Shown here in pieces: positions 43,103 through 52,314 of a stretch of DNA of 64,000 bases. How positions within the stretch are numbered: position 1 is the stretch's first letter; each line of letters begins with the position of its first letter. Where the stretch lies: NCBI RefSeq assembly GCF_040358985.1, contig NZ_CP132932.1, positions 3,534,001 to 3,598,000 on the forward strand. Direction: 5' to 3'. The notes beneath the pieces are model-generated. The model worked only from the letters and a program-made list of their open reading frames with translations. It ran no database searches and was not told where the DNA came from. The DNA is from Tunturibacter empetritectus. Its GTDB lineage: Bacteria > Acidobacteriota > Terriglobia > Terriglobales > Acidobacteriaceae. The position numbers were made by a program, and so were the translations under genes.

Positions 43103-44968
43103 CTACTGCACGGTGAGTGCAATGATCGTGTTTTGTGTGAGGCTGCCGGAGGTGGCCGTAATGGTCACCATCTGCAAGCCAGACGGGGTGCCGGGCGTTG
43201 CCGGAGTTGTTGGCGCGGTGGGAGCCGGTGCGGAGGCGACCGGTGTCGTGGCGGCGTTTGAGGAGCCGGAGCAGCCGACGACGACGCCAGTAGAGAGGAT
43301 AAGAAGCGCGAAGAGACTCAGCAACTGCAAGGGATGAGAGTTGCCGAGGGCGCGTCTGCGGGTGAAGACAAGGAGAGAGCCAAAGGGCAGGAGGAATGCA
43401 ATCGTGATGCCGGTTGTGTGTTTGGTCCAGGGGGTGTGCTTCTGGAGATGCGCCATGCTGGCTGCGGTCTGGATGGTGACAGTGCTGGTAGCTGCTGCCG
43501 CGGGCGTGACGGAGAGAGTGCTGGGGGAGAAGGTGCAGGTGACGCCGACCGGGCCGCTGCAGGATAACGACACGTTGCCGGTGAAGCTGTTGGTTGGAAC
43601 GACGCTGATGGTTGCCGTAGTCGATTTGCCCGCAGTGACAGTGGCGGCAGAGGTTGAAGCACTGAAGCCAAAGGCTGCGGGGGCGGTGGAGGCTGTGGTG
43701 TTGGCGATACCGGCGAAGAGACCGTGGATTTCGTTAGTGAGACCAGCGGCGATGTAGAGCGTGTTGGGATCGCCTGCGCCTGCAGGGGTTGCGTTGCTTT
43801 CTCCGAAGACGATCTCCCAGAGGGATGGGAAGGAGAGAGCCTTGCCGTTGGCGTCGGTGAGTTGGCCGAGGAAGGCGAAGGTGGTGGGGTTGTAGACATT
43901 GATGAGGCCATCGCCGAAGTTGCCGATGAGGAGGTCGCCGCCGAAGACGCCGAAGCCTGTGGGAGCGATGGCGACGCCCCAGGGCGCGTTGAGGTTGCCG
44001 CCGGTGACGGCGCGGGATACAAAGTTGCCGTTAAGATCGAATACGTCGACGATGCCGTTACCCGCGCCTACGGTCTGGACGTAGCTGGTAGCCGCGGCGC
44101 GTGGTCCGGAGGCGGAGACGGCATAGGGTCCGACGATTGGCGAAGGGGCAGGTGCGGGAGTTGGGGTTGGTGTGGGGGCGGGTGCTGGAGTGGGTGAAGC
44201 AGGGGAAGAGGTGTTGGTGCTGCGAAGGGCGTAGGTGACGAAGACCTGGTTGCCGATGACGTGCACGGCAAAGGGCGCGTAGTTGGCGGGGAGGTTGGTG
44301 TCGGTGAAGGCGCCGGCGAGTTTGGCGGCGTGGAAGTTGGTGTCATAGATCTCGATGTCAGAGCCTGCTCCGAAGTTTGCAGCAAGGAGGAAGGTTCCTG
44401 TGGTGTTGGTGAGGAGGGCGATGTCCGTGTAGTCGGCGCCCGCTGCGTTGTTATTGACAGCGATCTGGGCAACGCTGTTGGTGGTGCCGAGAGCGGAGTT
44501 CCAGCCGCTGATGGTTCCGTCGATGGTGGAGAAGAGGAAGGCGGCAGCGGAGCCGTTGGGCAGCTTGAAGTTGGTCTTAGAGGTGCTGAAGATAGTACCG
44601 GTGGGAGAGCCTGTGCCGGTGCCAGCGCCGGTGGGGATGGTTACTTTGAAGGGGATGGTTCCGGTCGCTGTGGCGAGGTAGTCGAGCCCGGTTGCCTGGG
44701 TGTTGATCCAGAACGCGGGCCCGATGGAGACGCCCCAGGGATTGATGAACTGTGGATCTGTAACGGTGGCGGTTACCGATCCGTCGGACAGGATGTTGGT
44801 GGTTTGATAAGAGCCTGCGGTTTGTGCTGAGGCCGCAACGGTAAGAGACGAGGTTGCGAGGAGAAGAGCAAGAAGATTTTTTACGTTCGATCGGATTTGA
44901 GTGCGAAGACCGCGACGCGAGGTGAGTTTGTTTGTGGCAGGGGCCGTTGAACAAGATTTGCTGGGCAT
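43103..44968 (-). CDS. TIGR03118 family secreted protein with Ig-like and membrane-anchor ends
   Basis: The 621-residue protein has a signal peptide (about 30-49, LLALLLATSSLTVAASA). A propeller-like domain typical of TIGR03118 follows (TNILSDGSVTATVTDPQFINPWGVSIGP, FWINTQATGLDYLA, APWGVAIAPTGFGVFGGDLLIGNFGDG). It is interrupted by a Pro/Ala/Thr linker (about 260-283). Near 455-520 is a bacterial Ig-like segment (VTAGKSTTATISVVPTNSFTGNVSLSC), then two hydrophobic stretches and a short Pro/Ala/Thr-rich end. The family occurs in acidobacteria and plants, and no activity has been demonstrated. Surface exposure is likely. Confidence 0.88.
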   Translation of the reverse strand: MPSKSCSTAPATNKLTSRRGLRTQIRSNVKNLLALLLATSSLTVAASAQTAGSYQTTNILSDGSVTATVTDPQFINPWGVSIGPAFWINTQATGLDYLATATGTIPFKVTIPTGAGTGTGSPTGTIFSTSKTNFKLPNGSAAAFLFSTIDGTISGWNSALGTTNSVAQIAVNNNAAGADYTDIALLTNTTGTFLLAANFGAGSDIEIYDTNFHAAKLAGAFTDTNLPANYAPFAVHVIGNQVFVTYALRSTNTSSPASPTPAPAPTPTPTPAPAPSPIVGPYAVSASGPRAAATSYVQTVGAGNGIVDVFDLNGNFVSRAVTGGNLNAPWGVAIAPTGFGVFGGDLLIGNFGDGLINVYNPTTFAFLGQLTDANGKALSFPSLWEIVFGESNATPAGAGDPNTLYIAAGLTNEIHGLFAGIANTTASTAPAAFGFSASTSAATVTAGKSTTATISVVPTNSFTGNVSLSCSGPVGVTCTFSPSTLSVTPAAAATSTVTIQTAASMAHLQKHTPWTKHTTGITIAFLLPFGSLLVFTRRRALGNSHPLQLLSLFALLILSTGVVVGCSGSSNAATTPVASAPAPTAPTTPATPGTPSGLQMVTITATSGSLTQNTIIALTVQ

Positions 44969-45131
44969 GATCTTTCTCTTTTCTCTGCGTGAGGCAGAAT
45001 TGCTTGCCGGTGAAGACGGGTCCGGTCAAGTTGAAGAGTAGAGAGAGCGGGGAGGGGAGTTGTCAGCAGGAGGTCAGATGCGAGTCTTTTAATTGCATCA
45101 TGTGAAGTCGTATGGAGAAGGACGAACCGGC

Positions 45132-45164
45132 CTGCACCGCTCCTCTTTGGGAGGAGCGGTGCAG
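45132..45164. terminator. Perfect 14-bp hairpin downstream of ssb
   Basis: CTGCACCGCTCCTC and GAGGAGCGGTGCAG flank a 5-base loop, 13 bases after the ssb stop. There is no T-tract on either side, so it may stabilise the mRNA 3' end or act as an atypical terminator. Confidence 0.6.
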
Positions 45165-45177
45165 CGAAGAAGCGATT

Positions 45178-45642
45178 TTAGAACGGAATGTCGTCGTCGG
45201 TGATGCCTACGTCGGCGTAGTCGGGCTGGCTGGACGGGGTGCGCTGGTCGTAGCTGGCTGTGTTGGACTTGGAGTAGCCGCCGGCGGAGGCACCTTCGCC
45301 AGCGGGTTTGCCGCCGAGCAGGGTGAGTTCGTTGCAGAGGATCTCGGTCTTATACTTCTTCTCGCCGCTGGTCTTATCGTCCCAGGAGCGGGTCTGGATC
45401 TTGCCTTCGATGAGGATCTGCGAGCCTTTTTTAACGTAGTCGCGGACGACCTCTGCGGTGCGCTGGAAACAGACGATATTGTGCCACTCGGTCTTGTCGG
45501 CCCAGTTGCCTTGGGCGTCTTTTTGCCGGTCGGCGGTGGCGAGCGAGAAGCTTGCGACGGTCATGCCGCCGGCTGTGGCGCGGATCTCGGGGTCTTTGCC
45601 GACGTTGCCGAGGAGGAAGACTTTGTTGACGCCTTTTGCCAT
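45178..45642 (-). CDS. ssb: Single-stranded DNA-binding protein
   Basis: The 154-residue protein has the OB-fold (residues 1-110: VNKVFLLGNVGKDPEIRATAGG, ASFSLAT, KTEWHNIVCFQRTAEVVRDYVKKGSQILIEGKIQTR). A Gly/Ser-rich flexible tail leads to the acidic tip DDDIPF, which binds partner replication and repair proteins. It is a monocistronic gene with a strong hairpin just downstream. The function in replication and repair is not in doubt. Confidence 0.97.
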   Translation of the reverse strand: MAKGVNKVFLLGNVGKDPEIRATAGGMTVASFSLATADRQKDAQGNWADKTEWHNIVCFQRTAEVVRDYVKKGSQILIEGKIQTRSWDDKTSGEKKYKTEILCNELTLLGGKPAGEGASAGGYSKSNTASYDQRTPSSQPDYADVGITDDDIPF

Positions 45643-46017
45643 GTGAAGAACTCCGGTTTTGTTTACGAAAGTGAGGTGGCTGCCCTGGGTGGTGTTTCAG
45701 GTGCGTGCCGTGGAACGCTGCCCGAAGGCACTTTGGTGCATAAACTGTATCCGCTTCGTGTCGAAGCTGCGGATCTTCTACAACGATCCAACCGCATCTA
45801 CGTGGGCGGAAGACCATATCTTACACCATGCGAGGGTGGGCTTTCGCTGGTCCGAAATCCTCACTTGCCGAGGCTGTTTGCGCCCTGAGAGGCCATGAAA
45901 TTGTGGTGTTTTTTGTGTTGGGGTGCGTGCAAGGAAGATCGCACCGGCTGTGTGGGAGGGGAGAGGGGGATGGACTATCATTGCTATCTCAACGAAGAAT
46001 AATCCCCGGGGGTTCCA
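45643..46017. other. Divergent promoter interval, no gene seen
   Basis: 375 bases separate the starts of ssb and the GH16-like gene. Open frames here are antisense or out-of-frame extensions. No convincing promoter hexamers, hairpin or repeat stand out. Confidence 0.5.
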
Positions 46018-47163
46018 GTGGGCCAGTCTTATGCGATCGCTTTCAGAGATGGCTTTTTCTTCCGGTGTCTTCCGGGATATCGCTCTGGCGCGGTGTTGTC
46101 CGTTGTGATGGGCTATGCGATTTGCCTTACGGTGTCTCTGCTTTTGCTGACCGGGTGCCGCTCCGGGCAGGGCGTTGCGGGTCCGACGGTGGAGTTTACG
46201 AAGATTCCTCCCGCCGCGCAGGGCGGCCGAGAACGGGTCGATACAGTCTCGGGACGTGTCCATGGCGCGCGGCCTGGCCAGCGGATCGTCATCTACGCGA
46301 TGAGCGGACCGTGGTGGGTTCAGCCGTGGCCGGATCAGCCGTTTATTCCTATCCAGGCCGACTCAACGTGGAGTGCGACGAGTCATCTTGGGTTCAAGTA
46401 TGCCGCGATGCTGGTGGACCCGGGATATCAGCCAGCGCCTACGATGGATGTAGCTCCGGCGGCCGGCGGTTCAGTGGTGGCGCTGGCAATTGTCGATGGT
46501 GTAGGCAAAGCTCAAATTGCGCCGACGGTGCCGATTAAATTCAGCGGCTATGACTGGGGAGTTCGAACGATTGCATCGGATCGCGGAGGACTGAATCTTC
46601 CGTATGAGGGCGATAACGCATGGGTCGATCCGGAGGGAGCGCTGCATCTTCGCATCAGAAAGAAGGGGAACAAGTGGTCTTGCGCGGAGGTGGAGATGGC
46701 GCGAAGCCTGGGATATGGAACGTATATCTTTACGGTGCGAGACACGGCTCACCTGGAGCCGGCTGCGGTTCTGAGTTTGAACACCTTCGACGATTTTGGA
46801 GGAGAGCAGAACTACCGTGAGGTGGATGTTGAGATGAGTCAGTGGGGCGATGGGACGAGCAAGGAAAATGCGCAGTTCGGCATTCAGCCTTTCTATGTTC
46901 CGGGCAATGTGGCGCCGTTCACGGAGCCTGCGGGGAAGTTGACTCACTCGTTTCACTGGGAGCCTGGGCGCGTGAAGTTTGTGACGGTGCGCGGAGACTC
47001 AGCTGACAAAGGCGCTCCGGTGGCGGAGCATGTCTTTACCTCGGGCGTGCCGTCGCCTGGCCACGAGAAGATGCAGTTGTTGTTCTACGTGGTTGCGAGC
47101 GATAAGTATCCGATGCAGAAGGACAGCGAAGTTGTTCTGGAGAAGTTCGAGTATCTTCCGTGA
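46018..47163 (+). CDS. Lipoprotein with GH16-like beta-glucanase fold
   Basis: GTG 46018 (381 residues) or ATG 46108 (351 residues) could be the start; both feed a lipoprotein signal with lipobox LLTGC. The core contains NAWVDPEGALHLRIRKKGNKWSCAEVEMARSLGYGTYIFTVRD and the ExDxE catalytic-type motif of GH16 (REVDVEMSQWG), followed by HSFHWEPGRVKFVTVRGD. GH16 enzymes cleave beta-1,3/1,4-glucans, agar or carrageenan. Both catalytic Glu and the helper Asp are present, so activity is plausible. It lies 7 bases before a propeller histidine kinase gene, suggesting coordinated sensing and attack of a polysaccharide. Confidence 0.8.
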   Translation: MGQSYAIAFRDGFFFRCLPGYRSGAVLSVVMGYAICLTVSLLLLTGCRSGQGVAGPTVEFTKIPPAAQGGRERVDTVSGRVHGARPGQRIVIYAMSGPWWVQPWPDQPFIPIQADSTWSATSHLGFKYAAMLVDPGYQPAPTMDVAPAAGGSVVALAIVDGVGKAQIAPTVPIKFSGYDWGVRTIASDRGGLNLPYEGDNAWVDPEGALHLRIRKKGNKWSCAEVEMARSLGYGTYIFTVRDTAHLEPAAVLSLNTFDDFGGEQNYREVDVEMSQWGDGTSKENAQFGIQPFYVPGNVAPFTEPAGKLTHSFHWEPGRVKFVTVRGDSADKGAPVAEHVFTSGVPSPGHEKMQLLFYVVASDKYPMQKDSEVVLEKFEYLP

Positions 47164-47170
47164 TGGGGCT

Positions 47171-50100
47171 ATGAAAGTTTATCGGCTGGTCGGAAAATTG
47201 GTGGCCGTGCTGGTTGCGATGTGTTTTGCCCGGACGGTTTATGCGGTCGATCCGAATCGGGCTATCTCGCAGTACATGCGGGAGAACTGGGGGCTTGAGA
47301 GAGGTTTTATCGGGGGGGCGGTAAGCTCGATCGCCCAGGGGCCTGATGGGTATCTGTGGGTCGGGACGGAGAAGGGTCTGTTTCGCTTCGACGGGATGAG
47401 CTTTCAGGAGTTTCAGCAACAGGCTCCGACGGCGCTTCCGATAGGACCTGTTCAAGAGCTGATTACCGACTCTCAATCGAATCTGTGGATACTGCTGACG
47501 AATACTACGATCCTGCGATATCACGCCGGGATGTTCGACCCTGGGCACAGCCAAGCAGAGGTTGGAATTACATCGATTGGGCGGCGCAGGGATGGCTCGG
47601 CGCTTCTCTCGTCGTTGGCCCTGGGGCCGCTTGGATATCACGCAGGTAAGTTCGATGTGCTGACTGCAGCGCAGGCGCCGGGGAGGACCGATCCTGCTCA
47701 GGCGGCGGTGATGAACGATGAACTTTCGAGCCGGTTAAGCTGGGCAACGGGCGTGGCGACTCATCGATTCGCCAAGCCGAATACTTCGGTGACGGCGATT
47801 GCTGAGACCAGCGATGGCGTTGTGTGGCTGGGGACGCCCGATAAAGGTCTCTTCTACCTAGGAGGCGGGCAGATTCACGACATAGCACCTCGGGTAGAGG
47901 GAAGGATCAACTGCCTGCTTCCGATGCAGAACGGAGAGCTGTGGATTGGAACCGACAGAGGCGTTCTGCGCTGGACGGGGTCGAAAGTTACTCGCGAAGG
48001 CGTGCCCTCGGAGCTTGGGAAGGTGTCGGCTCTGTCGGCGATTCGCGACAGGGATGGAAACATCTGGATCGGCACGTCTCATGGACTGCTTCGATTCAAC
48101 GCGCGCGGTGTCTCCTCCGATGAGGACGATACGGTGGCCTCCAATCTGGCGGTGAACTCTCTTTTTGAGGATAGAGAGGGGGATCTGTGGATTGGGACGC
48201 CACGAGGTTTGGAGAGGCTTCGCGACAGCACTTTTGTGAGCTTTGCGGTTGACGAAGATTTGCGATCGACCAGCGGTGGTCCGGTCTACATCGATTCGGG
48301 GGAACGCACTTGGTTCGCTCCTCTCGACGGCGGATTGCGTTGGCTGAAAGATGGAGTGGCCGAGAAGGTTACGGCAGGGGGTCTGGACAGAGATGTGGTC
48401 TACTCCATCACGGGAAGCCAGGATGAGTTGTGGGTGGGCAGACAACGGGGCGGACTTACGCGGCTGCGTGTTGCCAAGGGCGGCTTCGAGACAAAGACCT
48501 ACACGCATGCGGACGGACTGCTTCAGGACAGCGTGTACGCGGTTCATCAGAACCGCGACGGATCGGTGTGGGCTGGAACACTCAGCGGCGGGGTCAGTGA
48601 GCTGAGGGACGGCAAGTTTACCTCGTACACGACGGCGAATGGAATGCCCTCGAATACGGTGACAGCGATGGCGGAGGGGGCGGACGGAAGCATGTGGGTC
48701 GCAACGCCGGTTGGCCTGACTCAGCTCTTGCATGGCCAGCTGCGAACCTACACAGAGACGGAGGGATTGCCCTCACCGGATATCAATTGTCTGCTCGAGG
48801 ATTCGAATCACGTGTTGTGGGTTGGGACGACATCGGGCCTCGCGTATTTTAGTGGCGGTGCGGGCCATATTCCACGCAATGTGCCGGTGGCGTTGCAGGA
48901 GCAGATCTTCGGAGTGGCGGAGGATACCAACGGATGGTTGTGGGTTGCGACCTCAAATCGCGTTCTGAGAGTGAGGCGGGATAAGCTGCTGAACGGTTCG
49001 ATCGCGGAGGGCGACGAACGGGAGTACGGGACGACCGATGGCCTGAATGGAGTCGAGGGGGTGAAGAGGCAGCGGTCCGTTGTCGAGGATTCGCTGGGAC
49101 GGATCTGGTTTTCGATGAACCACGGGCTCTCGGTCGTCGATCCGATTCGAGCTGCGCGGGGCGCCGCGCTGGTTCTGGCGAAGATCGATGCCGTTGCTGT
49201 CGATGGAGATCTGGTTGATATCAAGACAGCGGTTCGTATCCCCTCGGCTCGCCAGCGGGTTACGTTCGGTTTTTCCGGTGTAAATCTTGCACTGCCGGAG
49301 CGGGTTCGATACAGGTATCGTCTGGATGGATTCGATCGAGGCTGGAGTGAGCCGGTCGAAGTGCGGGATGCCTTCTACACCAACCTCGGTCCGGGGTCTT
49401 ACAAGTTTCGCGTAATCGCCGCGAACAGCGATGGGGTCTGGAATCTGGATGGGCCATCGCTGGATCTTACGGTTGTTCCGGCGTTCTACCAGACGAGTTG
49501 GTTTCTGCTGTTGTGCGCGGCAGCGGTGGCAGCCGTGGCTTGGGCTGTTTATCAGTGGCATGTCGGACAGGTGACTTCGCGGATGGACCTGCAGTTTATC
49601 GAGCGGCTGTCGGAGCGAACGCGAATTGCTCGCGAGCTGCACGATACTCTGCTGCAGAGTTTTCAGGGGTTGATTCTTCACTTCCAGACCGCCCGGGATC
49701 TGATTCCGAGAGATCCGTCGGAGGCGGAGAAGAATCTTGACTCGGCTCTGCAGAGCGCGGACCAGGCGATGGTGGAGGGGCGAAACGCAATCTATGACAT
49801 ACGATCCTCTACGTTGGTCGACCACGATCTCGCGCACATGATCACGGCGCTGGGAGAAGAGTTAGGCGGCAGTCTCAGAGAGGGAATGAGGCCTGGGTTC
49901 TCTGTCGTCGAGGAGGGTACTGCAAAGCCACTGGATTCGATCTTCCGGGACGATATTTACCACATCGTTCGAGAGGCGCTGCGGAACTCCTTCAAGCATA
50001 GTGAGGCGCAGAAGATCGAAGCGGAGATTACGTATGGGAAGAGGCTGCTGCGCGTGCGGATTCGCGACGATGGGAAGGGAATCGACCGGAAGGTTCTGGA

Positions 50101-50308
50101 GCAGGGAGAGCGCGCGGGCCACTGGGGACTGCCTGGAATGCGAGAGCGTGCAAAGCGGATTGGCGCGCGGCTGGCGGTTTGGAGTGAGGCTGGTGCCGGG
50201 ACGGAGGTAGAGCTCAACGTCTCCGGCTCGCTCGTCTACGAATCAGCTTCTCCTCAGCTTCTGTCTCGACTCTTTCGCAGGAGTGGAGCCAGAGATAAAG
50301 GGTTGTGA
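47171..50308 (+). CDS. Hybrid-free propeller sensor histidine kinase (NarL-type)
   Basis: ATG 47171 (1045 residues) starts 8 bases after the GH16-like stop; the longer frame to 47030 overlaps that gene and is not likely used. A signal peptide (1-25) is followed by two seven-bladed Reg_prop propellers (about 40-690) with blades such as DGYLWVGTEKGLFRFDG, a Y_Y_Y domain (about 697-770), a membrane helix (777-800), a HisKA_3 dimerisation helix with the phospho-His in RELHDTLLQSFQG (near 820), and a HATPase domain (N-box EALRNSFKHS near 935, G1 DDGKGID near 965, G2 WGLPGMRERA). Sugar sensing in the periplasm is inferred. No response regulator gene adjoins it. Confidence 0.93.
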   Translation: MKVYRLVGKLVAVLVAMCFARTVYAVDPNRAISQYMRENWGLERGFIGGAVSSIAQGPDGYLWVGTEKGLFRFDGMSFQEFQQQAPTALPIGPVQELITDSQSNLWILLTNTTILRYHAGMFDPGHSQAEVGITSIGRRRDGSALLSSLALGPLGYHAGKFDVLTAAQAPGRTDPAQAAVMNDELSSRLSWATGVATHRFAKPNTSVTAIAETSDGVVWLGTPDKGLFYLGGGQIHDIAPRVEGRINCLLPMQNGELWIGTDRGVLRWTGSKVTREGVPSELGKVSALSAIRDRDGNIWIGTSHGLLRFNARGVSSDEDDTVASNLAVNSLFEDREGDLWIGTPRGLERLRDSTFVSFAVDEDLRSTSGGPVYIDSGERTWFAPLDGGLRWLKDGVAEKVTAGGLDRDVVYSITGSQDELWVGRQRGGLTRLRVAKGGFETKTYTHADGLLQDSVYAVHQNRDGSVWAGTLSGGVSELRDGKFTSYTTANGMPSNTVTAMAEGADGSMWVATPVGLTQLLHGQLRTYTETEGLPSPDINCLLEDSNHVLWVGTTSGLAYFSGGAGHIPRNVPVALQEQIFGVAEDTNGWLWVATSNRVLRVRRDKLLNGSIAEGDEREYGTTDGLNGVEGVKRQRSVVEDSLGRIWFSMNHGLSVVDPIRAARGAALVLAKIDAVAVDGDLVDIKTAVRIPSARQRVTFGFSGVNLALPERVRYRYRLDGFDRGWSEPVEVRDAFYTNLGPGSYKFRVIAANSDGVWNLDGPSLDLTVVPAFYQTSWFLLLCAAAVAAVAWAVYQWHVGQVTSRMDLQFIERLSERTRIARELHDTLLQSFQGLILHFQTARDLIPRDPSEAEKNLDSALQSADQAMVEGRNAIYDIRSSTLVDHDLAHMITALGEELGGSLREGMRPGFSVVEEGTAKPLDSIFRDDIYHIVREALRNSFKHSEAQKIEAEITYGKRLLRVRIRDDGKGIDRKVLEQGERAGHWGLPGMRERAKRIGARLAVWSEAGAGTEVELNVSGSLVYESASPQLLSRLFRRSGARDKGL

Positions 50309-50322
50309 CTGGCAGGCGTGGC

Positions 50323-51636
50323 TTATTTGCGGATGAGAAAGACAAAGCGGAGCAGGAAGAGTGTGGCGAGGAGATAGAGCATCCAGTCCTGACGGCGGGC
50401 GCGGCCGGTGAGCAGTTGGAGGAGGGCGTAGCTGGTGAGGCCGAAGCTGAGGCCGTCGGCGATGGACCAGGTGAGTGGGATGGTCGCAACGGTGAGGAAG
50501 GCGGGGATGCCGATCTGCGGATCGTCCCACTCGATCTCGCCAAGGCCGGTAAGCATGAGGCCGCCGACGAGGATGAGCGCGGGCGCTGTGGCAAAGGTGG
50601 GTATGGCTCCGACGAGTGGTGCAAGAAAGAGCGAAAGAAAGAAGAGGATGCCGGTGACGATAGCTGTGACGCCGGTGCGACCTCCTGCGGCGACTCCTGC
50701 GGAGGACTCGATGTAGCTTGTGACGGTGCTGGTGCCCGCGAGGGAGCCGAGGATGGTGGAGCTGGCATCGGCGAGGAAGATGCGGTTGAGGCGGGGAATG
50801 GTGTGGTCGGGGGCGATGAGGCCGGCGCGCTGGGTGACGGCGACAAGCGTGCCGATGTTGTCGAAGAGGTCGACGAAGAGGAAGACGAAGATGATCTCGA
50901 AGGCTCCGATGTGGAGCGCGCCGAGGATGTCGAGGTGGAAAGCCGTGGACTTGATTGCGGATAGGTCGTAGTGCGTCGGTTCCCAGTGGACCTGATGGCA
51001 GAGAATGCCGAGGAACGTGGTGGCGAGGACGCCGATGAGCATGGAGGCTCGCACGCGGAGTACTTGCAGGATTGCGATGAGCAAGAGGCCGAAGATTGCC
51101 AGCGCAGTGCCTGGAGAGCGGAGATCTCCGAGGGTGACCGTGGTGGCGGCGCTGGGAACGATGATGCCCGCGTTGCGAAATCCGATGAAGGCGATGTAGA
51201 GGCCGATGCCTCCGCCGACTGCAGCGTGCAGCTGATGAGGGATGGCTGCGACAAGGCGTTGCCGGATGCCAGTGAAGGTGAGGGCGAGGAAGATGATGCC
51301 CGAGAGGAAGACCGCGCCGAGTGCCGTTTGCCAAGGGACTCCCATGCCGAGGACAACGGTGTAGGTGAAGTAGGCGTTGAGGCCCATGCCGGGCGCGAGG
51401 GCGAGCGGGTAGTTGGCGATGCTTCCCATGAGGATGCTGCCGAAGGCCGCGCAGAGGCAGGTGGCGGTAGTGACGGCGGCGAGCGGCATGCCGGTTTTGC
51501 TGAGCAGCGATGGGTTCACGAAGATGATGTACGCCATCGTGATGAACGTCGTAAGGCCGGCAAGGATTTCTGTTCGCCAGTTGGTCGCATGTGCAGAGAA
51601 GCCGAAGTAGTGCTCCAGGCGAGTGCGGAGGTGCAT
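50323..51636 (-). CDS. NCS2 family purine permease (AzgA-like)
   Basis: The 437-residue transporter has about 12-14 helices and AzgA-subfamily features: TEILAGLTTFITMAYIIFVNP at the N-terminus, GMGLNAYFTYTVVLGMG (substrate region), FLFVDLFDNIGTLVAVTQRAGLI and SAGVAAGGRTGVTAIVTGILF. The family imports hypoxanthine, adenine or guanine with protons. It is divergent from the DUF985 cupin gene. No purine riboswitch fits in the 72-base leader. Confidence 0.93.
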   Translation of the reverse strand: MHLRTRLEHYFGFSAHATNWRTEILAGLTTFITMAYIIFVNPSLLSKTGMPLAAVTTATCLCAAFGSILMGSIANYPLALAPGMGLNAYFTYTVVLGMGVPWQTALGAVFLSGIIFLALTFTGIRQRLVAAIPHQLHAAVGGGIGLYIAFIGFRNAGIIVPSAATTVTLGDLRSPGTALAIFGLLLIAILQVLRVRASMLIGVLATTFLGILCHQVHWEPTHYDLSAIKSTAFHLDILGALHIGAFEIIFVFLFVDLFDNIGTLVAVTQRAGLIAPDHTIPRLNRIFLADASSTILGSLAGTSTVTSYIESSAGVAAGGRTGVTAIVTGILFFLSLFLAPLVGAIPTFATAPALILVGGLMLTGLGEIEWDDPQIGIPAFLTVATIPLTWSIADGLSFGLTSYALLQLLTGRARRQDWMLYLLATLFLLRFVFLIRK

Positions 51637-51708
51637 CAGGTCAGGGCTCCTGTGAGGCGGGAAACTAGAATGGATGGAGTAGTACCAGCATAGCGTGAGA
51701 GGGCTTGG

Positions 51709-52221
51709 ATGACAGCAGAGGATGTGAAGAAATTACTTGGGTTGCAGCCGCATCCGCGCGAGGGTGGGTGGTACGTGAGGACGTACGAAGCTACGGAGAA
51801 GGTGGACGCCAAAGCGTTTGGCGATAAGAGATATGCAGGGACGCGACGGACTGGAACTGCGATCTACTATCTGCTGGAGCCGGAGACGTTCAGCGAGATG
51901 CACCGGCTGAAGTCGGATGAGGTGTTTCATTTTTATGCCGGGGACGCGGTGGAGATGCTGCAGCTGGTCGAGAAGGGGAAGGGCCAGACAGTCGTGATCG
52001 GGAACGATCTGTTGCGAGGCCAAAGGCCGCAGGTGGTGGTGGAGCGTGGCGTGTGGCAAGGCTCGCGCCTGGTAGCGGGAGGACGCTGGGCGCTGCTGGG
52101 GTGTACCGTGAGCCCCGGATTTGAGTTCGAGGACTATGACGCCGGAGAACGTAAGGAGCTGTGTGAAGCGTGGCCCGAGTTTGTTGAGGAGATTACGGCT
52201 TTAACTAGAGTTGTTCGCTGA
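51709..52221 (+). CDS. DUF985 family cupin
   Basis: The 170-residue protein begins LLGLQPHPREGGWYVRTYEA, has TAIYYLLEPETFSEMHRLKSDEVFHFYAGDAVEML and ends with GCTVSPGFEFEDYD. These are the three conserved blocks of the DUF985 cupin family, which has a double-stranded beta-helix. Metal or sugar binding is possible but no activity is known. Monocistronic, about 90 bases before the Ni/Co transporter gene. Confidence 0.88.
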   Translation: MTAEDVKKLLGLQPHPREGGWYVRTYEATEKVDAKAFGDKRYAGTRRTGTAIYYLLEPETFSEMHRLKSDEVFHFYAGDAVEMLQLVEKGKGQTVVIGNDLLRGQRPQVVVERGVWQGSRLVAGGRWALLGCTVSPGFEFEDYDAGERKELCEAWPEFVEEITALTRVVR

Positions 52222-52314
52222 GTTGGATTCTCTCTTTGAAGATGTTTTCTCCGGCGGATGAGACGCTGCTCTATCTGATGTTGTACCGTGATTCTATTGT
52301 TTGATAAGGACTGA

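Noticed and set aside
45112-45888. 258-codon plus-strand frame opposite ssb
   Set aside because: Gly/Ala/Val-rich mirror of ssb and its leader, starting inside a hairpin; ssb is certain.
51637-51708. Purine riboswitch before the AzgA-like permease
   Set aside because: The leader is only 72 bases and lacks the paired loops and conserved core of purine aptamers.
52222-52314. Cobalamin or NiCo riboswitch before the Ni/Co transporter
   Set aside because: No B12-box or NiCo-type four-way junction can be drawn in the 93-base leader.
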